Of a stretch of 64,000 bases of DNA, positions 10,436 to 20,000 are shown piece by piece (positions within the stretch are counted from its first letter, which is position 1; each line of letters starts with the position of its first letter). The notes beneath the pieces are model-generated. The model was not told the origin of the DNA, searched no databases, and was given only the letters and a program-made list of their open reading frames with translations. The stretch comes from Oegoconia quadripuncta. Lineage: Eukaryota > Arthropoda > Insecta > Lepidoptera > Autostichidae. Made by a program: the position numbers and the translations under genes. The stretch spans positions 31,754,022-31,818,021 of the forward strand of contig OX438749.1 in assembly GCA_949316235.1 (NCBI GenBank), written 5' to 3'.

Positions 10436-11160
10436 TTGTAACTGCAACCATGTACACAATACTTATGCTAATAACAGGTAATTATAGTATAGTACTCATG
10501 CACATACCCTGTCAGGGTGAAGCAGCGGTCAGAGGACGTCCTGTCTAATTTATTTACCTACTATACAATTTTTGTGTAATCTCGCAATTTATTTACTTTA
10601 TTTATTTCCCTTTCGAAGAACCAACAACAAGATTAAGTATATATGTGAGATAATTTAATAATGCTATATTATGTGCGAGTTATCAGATTATTATTTAAGA
10701 ATTGTCACCTTATAGAAATTTACTTATTGTACAAAATATATGGGGAAGACATTGTTGTCTGTAACACAGTTTTTAACTACCACAGACAACAAAGCTTCAA
10801 CAAGTTGTGTAATTTATTTCGGTTCAATAAAATATTGTTTATTGTTTGTTTATAAAACAATCAATGGACGCTACGACATATAAAGCTTTGACAAATTATT
10901 CACACGATTCCAGATGCTAACATCTTCGCCAGCATACATTTAGACAAAGCAAACCACGCAATAGGAGCGATAAACGTTTTATGTCGCGCGACATAATTCT
11001 TGTCCCGCTCATTCCGCTTGGACGAAATATACAACTATCCCACTCTCACTCTTACGTCGCTCGCGACAAACGGTGTCATGTTTACGGGGGCAAATATTTC
11101 ATCCGTGCCGTTATCGAGAATTTAAAATTATAAATAAAAGTGGTTAATTAACTTAATTTA
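10436..11160. other. Mostly unassigned DNA with repeated TCGCGCGACA-like motifs
   Basis: No gene recognised. Around 10975-11070 the motifs ATGTCGCGCGACATAA and GTCGCTCGCGACAA suggest short palindromes, possibly a degraded transposon end. The ORF at 10661-10855 has no recognisable features. Confidence 0.3.
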
Positions 11161-11164
11161 ACAA

Positions 11165-11527
11165 AATTCTATAGCCAGTCCTTCAGACTGCAAGCCACTC
11201 GTCTGTGGAACTCTTTGCCGGAATCTATTAGGAAAGCTCAATCTTTAAATATTTTTAAAATTCAAGTCAAAAACCACTACTTAGGTCTCTGACTTTTTTC
11301 TTTTCGTTAACTCCCGCCTCGTGAACATTAGTTGACTATCTATAAATATATATTATTATTATATTTATGCATGCACCTTACCTGTTTTTCTACCGACAAA
11401 TGTCCCATAGCTGTGGGTTGTCTGGACGAGATCGCTTTTAGTGATAAGACCGCCTAATTATTGTTATCATCAAAAATTATTGTAAATTATTTTGCGTAAT
11501 AAAGAGTATTTGTATTGTATTGTATTA
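11165..11527 (+). mobile_element. LINE 3' end with TTGTA tail
   Basis: Encodes ATRLWNSLPESIRKAQSLNI and then FKIQVKNHYLGL followed by a stop. The 3' UTR contains GAGATCGCTTTTAGTGATAA and ends AATAAAGAGTATTTGTATTG with TTGTA repeats. A family of 3' UTR pieces with the same GATCGCTTTT block occurs at 12412 (minus), 35256 (minus) and 58795. Confidence 0.75.
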
Positions 11528-11562
11528 ATTTATACCAATAATTAAAAAAATCCCCAAATAAG

Positions 11563-11625
11563 AAGGAGTTTCCAGGTCAGTACACTGCCACCTTAGGCCT
11601 CATCTTCACTTAACATCAGCACTCG
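11563..11625 (+). mobile_element. SINE family 1, 3' fragment
   Basis: GAGTTTCCAGGTCAGTACAC followed by CATCTTCACTTAACATCAG matches the distal part of the family-1 SINE. Confidence 0.5.
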
Positions 11626-12127
11626 TAGCATGACGGGCGCAATAAACATTTATGTCGGGTTTGACGCATACCATCCCATTCGCATTTCGTCACGAATTCA
11701 AAAATGGTCCCATTCGCATTCGATCGAAACGTGACTGGTGTGATTGAGGGTAAATGCTAACCCGTTGTGAATAATGAAGTCAGTTAAAAAAGAATTAGAA
11801 AAAGGTTACAGTCAAAGCTATTTAGGTATTATTTATAAATAGCTTTTAGGCCTCTCGAGTGCAGGTCAAAGCGATTTTTTTATTTATTTATTACGGACAA
11901 TAAACAGTTTTACAATGTGTATACCTTACAACATTAGTAACAAACAAGTATAGATGATTGCAAAACCAGCAGCATTGTCCACAAATTACTAACAACTCAG
12001 TAGGTACTAAGTACAAAACTAAAGGAATAACTAAACTAAAATAAACAACGCAATCTGCCTGTTATATACTTACATGAAGTAGTATCAGATGTAGTCGGTG
12101 TTTCATTTATACTGTATTTAAAAAGAA

Positions 12128-12372
12128 AACTTAATATATCCAATGAGAGAACCAGTTGACGGAATAAACCCTCTTAATACATACATGTAACGTCAGGACT
12201 CTTATCCCAAACGGGGTGGTCATGCTTGCTTGCAATTCTTCAAACAGTGGTTCACCTTGCGAAATATACAGAAATGCATACGTAACAGGGGGTGAGCCCA
12301 TCGTCATTAAAAAGTACAAATCTATAGTTTTTTTTTGGTGCAAAGTCCCTTAGTCGGCTTTTACGTTAACCA
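12128..12372 (-). mobile_element. CCCGTGGGTG repeat (SINE-like, family 4), minus strand
   Basis: On the minus strand: CCGCCCGTGGTTAACG, AAAGCCGACTAAGGGAC, a middle AGGTGAACCACTG, and the end GACCACCCCGTTTGGGATAA. Matching units lie at 22019-22262, 50858-51262 and 60218-60408. Confidence 0.65.
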
Positions 12373-12411
12373 CGGGCGGAAACCGCGCTTTAATACAAAC
12401 AAACAAACAAA

Positions 12412-12560
12412 ATACTCTTTATTGTACAACAATAAGAAGCATAAAAAGAAATAAGGAAAAGGGGATAGTACAATTTGGCGGCGTTATCACTAAAAGCGAT
12501 CTCTTCCAGGCAACCTTTGGGTTAGGGAGCATTATGCACATGACATGTAGGTAGCGTGCA
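12412..12560 (-). mobile_element. LINE 3' UTR fragment, minus strand
   Basis: Starts with reversed AATAAAGAGTATT, contains AGAGATCGCTTTTAGTGATA (minus strand) and GGTTGCCTGGAAG. Same family as the tail of 11165-11527. Confidence 0.65.
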
Positions 12561-12644
12561 CGGTAAACTAATTTTAATAAAATAAATAAATCACCCATAT
12601 AAATACATACGTTAATTGAATACATACAAACATACATACTGACT

Positions 12645-13050
12645 GGCGAGGGATGACGGCAAAAGGCCGGACGGTATGACGCTCGTGCTTTGGAAACTGG
12701 GACGGTCTTTGCTATGGGATGCAACCTGCGTCGATACCCTTGCTCCTTCCCATCTTCCAAGTACAAACGGTACAGATGGTTCCGCTGCCGCCTCGGCAGA
12801 AAGCGTTAAACGACGCAAATATGCCGGTCTCAGTGGAGATCACCTATTTGCGCCGTTTGGTGTAGAAACGCTTGGGCCGTGGGGACCGGGTGCTCACACT
12901 CTTTTTAGGGAGTTATCTGAGCGTCTGGTTGATGCATCCCACGATCGGAGGGCTGGCCTATATTTTGGTCAGAGAATCAGCCTCGCTGTATAGCGAGGCA
13001 ATGCGGCCAGCCTTCTGGGTACCTTTCCACCAACCAGAGACTTGGGGCTA
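12645..13050 (+). pseudogene. Retroelement PD-(D/E)XK-like nuclease domain remnant
   Basis: Seen: a frame [84 protein letters not shown], then a single TAG (12991-12993) and RGNAASLLGTFPPTRD. A diverged homologue lies on the minus strand at 44147-44548. Known: RPD followed about 15-20 residues later by D-x-T/D-T is the layout of restriction-like endonuclease domains at the C-terminus of some non-LTR retrotransposons. Inferred: this is the C-terminal nuclease region of such an element, with a recent nonsense mutation. I see no reverse transcriptase upstream. Confidence 0.6.
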
Positions 13051-13271
13051 GTTTTTTATTTGTGATATTTTTTTTTTTATATAATAAATTGTATTACATT
13101 ATAATAAGTTGTTTATAATTATTGTACATACATATAATGTAAATAATTTGTATATATATAAAAAATAATATATACCAATATTTGAATTTATACTAATTAA
13201 ATAGAATAGTACGTAACTAACCACACAGTAATTAATGCGAGTATGAAAGGAAAGGAGGGTAGATAGAGGAG

Positions 13272-13505
13272 CTAGAGGGCTAGATACAACTCCTTCACTT
13301 GTGCCTTGAATACGTTCAGTGACTGAGCACGTCTAACTGAATCAGGTAGCGAGTTCAATAGCCGAATAGCTATGCTATTGCATGTAATACTTATGTCTCG
13401 GACAGCGCCATCTAGCTTGTTCGATGGCGTTTTCTCGGACCATTGTCGATAACTCAATTTATGTGTAGTGGTTCGGTAGATTGCCAAGACATGGCGCGGA
13501 ATCAA
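13272..13505 (-). pseudogene. LINE ORF2 C-terminal remnant, minus strand
   Basis: Encodes CNSIAIRLLNSLPDSVRRAQ then SLNVFKAQVKELYLAL and a stop: a LINE ORF2 terminus. The same LINE motif follows the broken exon copy at 4283. Here it lies inside the intron of the two-exon gene. Confidence 0.7.
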
Positions 13506-13631
13506 GTTTGTTAAATGCTAATAAATTCAAAACAGTATAAATGAGAACTAATCAACCGATCGAGGAAGAAAGTCAGAGTTTCTTTTCCGCTCCCATTTTC
13601 CTGTATCCAAAAACGATAGGAAACAACTTAC

Positions 13632-13827
13632 ATGCAAATTCTCCTGCAACTCCCTGCTGAGACTTCTCACATTCTCCAGTTCCCGTAGTTGTTTCTCGCT
13701 CGGTTTCCCATAGACGTCGATATCAATCTTCTCCCCTCTCACCTGTGCGTCGACCCACTTCCCCATCTTGTCTTTGGTCTGTTGTGTTTGTATGAGCGGA
13801 GATTCTTCGAGTGAGTGATTCATGTTT
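13632..13827 (-). CDS. Small charged coiled-coil protein, first coding exon
   Basis: The exon is bounded by an acceptor TTCCTTGTTCCCAG (cut at 13828/13827) and donor CAT|GTAAGT (13632/13631). Four bases in is ATG in a favourable context (AAACATGAA), then 64 open codons: MNHSLEESPLIQTQQTKD, KMGKWVDAQVRGEKIDIDVY, GKPSEKQLRELENVRSLSRE, LQENLH. The latter half is rich in E, R and L with heptad spacing, so a coiled coil is likely. It continues in phase 0 into 9846-9676 after a 3.8-kb intron. No signal peptide or recognised domain; function unknown. An inverted, MITE-interrupted duplicate sits at 3670-4276. Because an acceptor precedes it, at least one noncoding exon should lie further right. Confidence 0.6.
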
Positions 13828-13861
13828 CTGGGAACAAGGAAATGTATAAGATGAGTGTCGA

Positions 13862-13900
13862 GTCAAACGTTACGTTCTTCGAGTTGAACGTTATGTTCTT
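13862..13900. repeat. 21-bp minisatellite units (short array)
   Basis: About two units of ACGTTACGTTCTTCGAGT-type repeat in the intron beside the exon; the same unit is at 3605-3645 (inverted copy) and in the longer array at 14457-14541. Confidence 0.6.
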
Positions 13901-13956
13901 TATGTAGATTTTATGTTTTAATGTACCATAAGAATTAATAAATATATTTGATTTGA

Positions 13957-14384
13957 TTTGTTCGAACGTAATTATGAAATTGGAGTTTTTTGTTCTTCGT
14001 TAATCATATATACCAATTCCTGCGATTTTCAAAGCTATATCCAAATTTGTTTTGTATGTGGAAAATGTAATATTACTTCAAGGTTTCACATGAAATATTT
14101 TTTAATTTCTGGGCTAAATCACTTAATAAAAAAAAATTGAACAGAGCTCTTTGCATGTGCTTCCCATAATCATTTCTTAGATTCGCTGAAACTTTTATAA
14201 AGCGGTTACTTTTAAAATTAACGCTGCCTATACTTAACTTAATGTTATCCGATAATACACACAAAGTTTAGCTAAATTTGGATTTCTCGTTCCCAAAAAA
14301 AAAAACCTAAAATATTTGTATGGAGAAAACAGTCTTAATGAAATTCTTCATACAAAACGCCAATTTCATAGGTAAGGAACTAAT
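13957..14384 (-). mobile_element. MITE A, inverted copy
   Basis: Same ends as 3148-3540 in reverse: TTCGAACGTAATTATGAAAT at left, CCAATTTCATAGGTAAGGAA at right. Interior blocks (GCGAATCTAAGAAATGA, ATTATCGGATAACATTAAG) match. Together with 13632-13956 it is the inverted counterpart of 3148-4276. Confidence 0.75.
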
Positions 14385-14456
14385 ATATTCTTTATTGCAC
14401 CAAAATATTACAATAACAGAGTACAAACAATAGGTCACGTCCAAAGTAGGACGTTC

Positions 14457-14541
14457 TGCGTTTCGAGCGTTACGTTCTTTGAGTCGCGCGTTATGTTCTT
14501 CGAGTCGAACGTTACGTTCTTCGATTCGAACGATATGTTCA
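14457..14541. repeat. 21-bp minisatellite, about four units
   Basis: Degenerate direct repeats of GTTACGTTCTTCGAGTCGAA, about 21 bp each. Because 21 is a multiple of 3 the minus strand reads as heptads (RIEERNVRLEEHNARLKERN), so the open frame there is a product of the repeat. It is followed at 14550-14582 by a SINE family-1 tail scrap. Confidence 0.7.
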
Positions 14542-14639
14542 GTTTTAACTAGGTCAAGTACAAACCCGTTGTGCATAAAATATATATATGTCGGAGATAG
14601 CGATAAATTAGCGATAGAATTCATTATTCAAACGGTCAA

Positions 14640-15470
14640 CTGACTATCATAATACGCGGTTAATGGGAAGTAAACCTGGTGGGGCTGGTATCGCCGGAAA
14701 TGGCGCGGTGACGACGTTAATATAAGGTCCGCACATCGAAAATGACAGGGACTTTGCTACCAGTCGTCGAAGGAGTCGGAGCTCCATAAGTACTCTGTGA
14801 GCTCCACTGAACACTTCACCGACTGTGAGTGATTCTGATTGCCTACTGCCATCGACGCTTGGAGGAATCCGGTGAGTCGTTAGCTAATAAGAAGTTGACC
14901 ATGGGATTTGGGCATGGAGGAATTGTAGACTACTCCAGTTGAATTCCACAGAGTGCACGCGGGGGCCAAGTTGTATGGCACGAGGGGCGTGCACATGTTT
15001 TCTCTTCAACAGAAAGCATCTCAGGTTCCATGATTAGAATCGAATGTGAATACGTATTAGATTTGTCTATAGTAGCTTGCAATAGTGTCGCTATTGCCCG
15101 AGCCACCCTTTACCACGCGACTCTTTATCGCTAGCAACGCCCACCCCCGAACCCATCTACGTCATATATATATGCGCGATATTTTGGCATATGTAGTTCC
15201 TTAATTAATTTGTTTTTAAAATTCCAAACAACACACCTGTGTGATTTATGAGTTACTCTCTGTAATTCGTTGTCATGACTTAGCAATTTTATTAATGAAT
15301 GAAGTAGTCATCATCATGATGACAAGATAATATTTAAATTTTGATTAAGAACAAATGTAATAGGTTGTTGTTCACCTCCCAATAATGACAATTACCAGTT
15401 ATTTGAATCAATTATGGAGGATTTATTAAAAACTATATGTAAAACAAAAAAGAGCATAGTGTGCTCACTA
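14640..15470. other. Unassigned, partly GC-rich sequence
   Basis: 14690-15000 is richer in GC than its surroundings and low in stops only over short stretches; I could not assign a gene or a repeat family. 15200-15470 is AT-rich with nothing recognised. A solo LTR or a promoter region is possible but unsupported. Confidence 0.3.
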
Positions 15471-15476
15471 CGGTTA

Positions 15477-15818
15477 GGGCTTTTTGGCGGGATCTCGGCG
15501 AGTGAAGTTGCATTTTTCTTTATAATTCTTATAATTTGTGCATTCTAACTTTTGAAGCTTAATAATGGCAGAATATTGTGCAGCAAACGTTAGTGATGAT
15601 GTACAGGTGAAAGGAAGTGTAAATTAAAGTGCGTAACGGAGCTTTCGGGTTCCCACAAGAAGCCGCCAAAATTTTTTGTAAAGCATTCTGCCACTTTACT
15701 GAAGAATGACTTGACCGTGACTAGACTCTGTATACGCCAAGTATACGACGAATTACTTGTTTTGACTGAGACTGACTTATAAACTGAAGAAATAAGAGAA
15801 ATAAAATAAGAAGAAGAG
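15477..15818 (+). mobile_element. (GAA)n-tailed GGCGGG retroposon, copy 2
   Basis: Starts GGCTTTTTGGCGGGATCTCG and runs through AATAATGGCAGAATATTGTG, GGAGCTTTCGGGTTCCCAC and ATAAACTGAAGAAATAAG, ending AATAAGAAGAAGA. ACGGTTA-like sequence on both sides may be the target duplication. An extra TATACGCCAAG is present near 15734. Confidence 0.85.
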
Positions 15819-15865
15819 CACGGTTATATAACCGTGTAATTAACCAATTACATTATACATAAAAT

Positions 15866-16235
15866 CACGCCTGTTTCCCATAGAGCACGCAGAGACCACA
15901 GACTTCCACTCGCTATGATCCTCACACACCTCTTTTGCATCATTCACTCTCAGAAAGTTGTTCATACACGCTTGTTGGTTTTAGAGTACTCTTGATAAGT
16001 CCAAAGGTCAAGGCCTTTCTTTAAGATGGTACGTTCGCCGTGATCTTCTCCTACCAACACCACCATCCACATTCGTTTCGTATATCTCTTTCGTTAGTCT
16101 TCTTTCACACTGCTTAACTCCCTAATTACACTATTCCTGATTCTAACTTTCAAAATCGCCCCACTGATACTTCTCAATGATCTCATTTCCCGTGCATTAA
16201 TTCTACCTTCATTCTTTTTCTACCATACCCAGCAT
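15866..16235 (-). pseudogene. RTE-like LINE remnant, minus strand
   Basis: On the minus strand: AATGTGGATGGTGGTGTTGG, GGCGAACGTACCATCTTAAA and GTCTGTGGTCTCTGCGTGC, matching 2190-2400. Frames are broken by many stops. Confidence 0.5.
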
Positions 16236-16239
16236 TAGC

Positions 16240-16500
16240 AAGCAGGCTATTATAAAATTACTGACAATTTGAATGATAAGCAAGCATGGACATAGCTGTC
16301 TTATTATTCATATAATTGCGAAATCACAAATTGTAACCCATAATCTGTTTAAAAGAGCAACCCTAGAGTTTCTTGCTCGTTCTTCTCTGGGGAGTCAGCT
16401 TTGTGAATGAGCAGTAAATTTAATTAAATGTAATATTAATAGTGACGTCTTCAAGTGATAATTTTATCCTATGAAATAAAATATTTTGATTTGATTTGAT
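16240..16500 (+). mobile_element. LINE 3' UTR with GATTT tail
   Basis: Contains GAGTTTCTTGCTCGTTCTTC, GGGGAGTCAGCTTTGTGAAT and ends AATATTTTGATTTGATTTGA. Nearly the same as 10150-10432. Confidence 0.8.
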
Positions 16501-16610
16501 TTCTTAACCATTGAGAAGTATCAGTGGGGCGATTTCAGTCCAGACGAGCTTTTTGGACACGTTCTGGCTCCTCATAATTTAGCCTGAATGATATATGTAT
16601 TATGAATAAT

Positions 16611-16916
16611 GTTGCTCAATGTAAACAACATTGGGTTTACGATTCAGAGGTCGCGGGTTCGATCCCCAGCGGGGTACATGTTTAAGTACTCGGTTTGGTT
16701 GGTGGTAGGGCATTTTAAATGTCCGCCTGGCTAGCTACCACCATCTTATCTAAATCTGCCCCCAAGCAGCAATGTTAATAGCATTATTGTGTTCCGGTTG
16801 TCAGAGATAAGATAGCCAGTCCCCCAAATGTGTTGGGGTTTCCGGGTCAGTACGCTTCCACCTTCGACCTCATCTTCACTTAACATCAGGTGCTGATTGA
16901 GGTCAAGTACCAACCC
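16611..16916 (+). mobile_element. SINE family 1, left part, host of the gypsy insertion
   Basis: tRNA-like head (GGCTCAATG-like box, B box GGGTTCGATCCCC), body GCCTGGCTAGCTACCACCAT, and distal block CATCTTCACTTAACATCAGG. At ACCAACCC the LTR retrotransposon begins; the SINE tail resumes at 21267 (ACCCATTATGCATTAAAA), proving that the gypsy element inserted into an existing SINE. Confidence 0.9.
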
Positions 16917-17036
16917 TGTCGTATACTGGCCACCTATACTCGACACTCATGCCGATGAAGGTTGATGACATCTGTCTTCATATTTTCTTATTACTGTGAA
17001 TATACCTATTATTCTTAGAAAATGTGTATTTAATAA
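16917..17036 (+). repeat. 5' LTR (120 bp)
   Basis: Begins TGTCGTATACTGGCCACC and ends GTGTATTTAATAA; no mismatch seen with the 3' LTR. It ends in TAATAA rather than CA, and the exact last base is ambiguous by one or two because of the shared A. An AATAAA lies at the LTR end. Confidence 0.92.
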
Positions 17037-17038
17037 AT

Positions 17039-17048
17039 TGGCGACGAG
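17039..17048 (+). promoter_or_regulatory. Primer binding site (tRNA-Ser type)
   Basis: TGGCGACGAG, two bases inside the 5' LTR, complements the 3' end expected of a serine tRNA with acceptor sequence CTCGTCGCCA. The gag-pol ATG starts at the very next base (17049), so there is no leader. Confidence 0.8.
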
Positions 17049-20000
17049 ATGTCGACTAGCGATATTAAGAAAATTAAGAGAACCCGCGCCTCATTACGGG
17101 GTTTTATTACAAAATTAGAGAATTATGTGAATTCTCAAGAAACATTACCGAACGAGGAAATTCAATCAAGACTTCAATCACTTCAAGAAACACTACAGAA
17201 ATTGCAAGATATACAGAGTAATATAGAATTGGAAACACCAGATGAAGAAATAGAGCAGGAGGTAGAAACAAGGTACGATTTCGAAGAAAAATGTACAATG
17301 TTAAAGACTAAACTTTTATTTTTACAAAAGAAATACATACACGTGGCACATTCACAAACATCCTCGCCACAGCTAAATACGACTGTACTGCAAGAACGAG
17401 GCCCAAAAATCAACTTTCAGCATTTTCAAGAAAAAGAGACTTTCAGAAATTTCACCAAAAGGCTTACTGTATTTTTCTTGCTTAACAAGATCGAAGACGC
17501 TAAAATGAAAGTATACACCCTGCTTTCTGCCATACCTCCAGAATTGCACGAGAGGTTATATGATTTATGCTCCCCGAATGATCCACTCTATATGACTTTT
17601 GATGAACTTACACAGATACTAGACGAATACGTGGACCCAAAACCCAGTATTTGGGCATTACAACATAAATTTATTTCCCGATTACAACACGAAAATGAAT
17701 CCGTGGCAACATACGCCTCAGAACTAAGAAGGCTTTCCTTGAATTGCGAATTTAAATGTCAAAATTGTCATAAACCTACATTAGAGAGTTTTCTAGCCCT
17801 ACAATTCATTCGAGGATTGAGAGACAGTGATATACGAACAAAAATTCTACAAGAAAGAGATACACCTCCATTTTCAAAACTAGTATACATGGCCACATCT
17901 ATAGAAATGGGGAAATCGGAAAATGTAAGAATATCTGCAGATATCCATCAACATCTCGACACAGTAAACAAGATTACGACTTCAACGAACAGACCTAACC
18001 ATTCTCAGTCATCATCCTCACGAACGGGTACCCAGACATCGTCCCCAATAACAGTAAGGGATTTAAAGGGCAAATGTTTCCGATGCGGAAAAGACGACCA
18101 TCGATCTAATGAGTGTGGTGCCATCAAATCTTTATGCTTAAAATGTAAGAAAATGGGTCATCTGGCGAGAGTCTGTTTGCAACGAACTCAAAATAATTAC
18201 CAACTTGATGATAATACAAGTAACGGAAGCATGGGGGATATCAACCTCATTAAAAGTGAAATGTCTGAAAAATTTATGATTACAATAAAAATAGAAAACA
18301 AACCAGTTTGCATGGAATTTGACACAGGTGCAACATTATCATCAATGTCGTTAAAACATTACAAAAACCTAAATATTCAAAATAAAATTTTCAAAACCGA
18401 AATGAAATTGAGAACGTATACGGGAGAAATTATAAAGCCGGCAGGAGTAACATATGTCAAAGGCACGTATAAAGACCAGATCTTCAACGGAAAACTATAC
18501 ATCATCAATCAGAACGTTGATCCAATATTCGGAAGAAGTTGGATGAATGAACTGAACGTGAAACTTGCAGACATTAGAGCAGTACGAATTTCAGAACAGT
18601 CCACCAAACTTGATAAACTATTAGTTGAATATTCAACAACTGTATTTAGATCTGACTTAGGAAAAATACCTAACTACCGAGCTCACTTGAATCTCAAAGA
18701 AAACACACAGCCTATCTTCATAAAACCACGACGAATTCCATACGCTTTAAAAGAAAAAGTCGATAAGGAGATTGAACGACTTTGTAAAGAGGGGGTCATT
18801 ACCAAAGTAGACCATTCCAATTGGGGTACCCCAATTGTGCCAGTTGTAAAACCAAACGGTAGTATTCGGCTATGTGCTGACTATAAAGTTACGCTTAACA
18901 AAGTTATCCAGGACGAACAGTACCCAATTCCTATAATAGAGGATATATTTACTGAAATGAACGGAGGCAAATATTTCTGTACATTAGATATTACGCAAGC
19001 CTACCTCAATATGGTAATGGATGAAGAGAGTGCTCTCTTACAAACATTAAGCACGCACAAAGGTACTTACAAAGTCAATCGCCTGATGTTTGGAGTTAAA
19101 GTGGCACCAAGCCTTTGGCAGAAATTCATGGACCAGTTACTTCAAGGATTAGATGGAGTCAAATGTTTCTTCGACGATATTATAATCCAAGGCGCTTCAG
19201 AGGACGAGCTGTTGATGCGACTAAAACATGTCTTGCAGAAATTGAAAGATAATAATCTTCGCCTTAACAAAGAAAAATGCAATTTCTTTAAACGTAGTAT
19301 TAACTACCTCGGACATACAATTGATGAAGATGGTTTACATAAAAACAAAGACAAAATTAAGGCGATATTGAATACGGAAAAACCAACTAATATAAACGAA
19401 CTAAGAACCTTTCTCGGAATGGCAAACTACTACAATAAATTTATACCTAACCTTGCTTCTATAACAAGTCCCCTAAATGAATTACTTAAGAAAGAGAAAG
19501 ATTTTACCTGGACATCTAAATGCGAAAACAGCTTCAATAATATAAAGAAAGAAATTTTAAGTGATAGAGTTCTCATTCATTTTGACCGAAATAAACCATT
19601 GATTCTAGCCACTGATGCCTCACCAACAGGGCTAGGGGCGGTTCTATCTCACAAACTAACAGATGGCTCGGAGAGACCAATAGCATTTGCTTCAAGATCG
19701 CTTTCAACAAGCGAAAAGAAATACAGTCAAATTGACAAAGAGGCTACAGCAATCTATTGGGGTATTAAAAAATTTTTTCACTATTGTTATGGTCGGAAAT
19801 TTACATTAGTAACAGATCATAAGCCGCTTACGTCGATTTTTCACCCTCACCATACATTACCAGAACTTAGCACAATGAGATTATTTCACTACGCACATTT
19901 TTTATCAGGATTCAACTACGACGTGGTATATAGAGCTTCTGCAAAACATTCAAACGCCGATTATTTATCAAGATTTCCAGTAGAAATAGCAAAAGAAACA

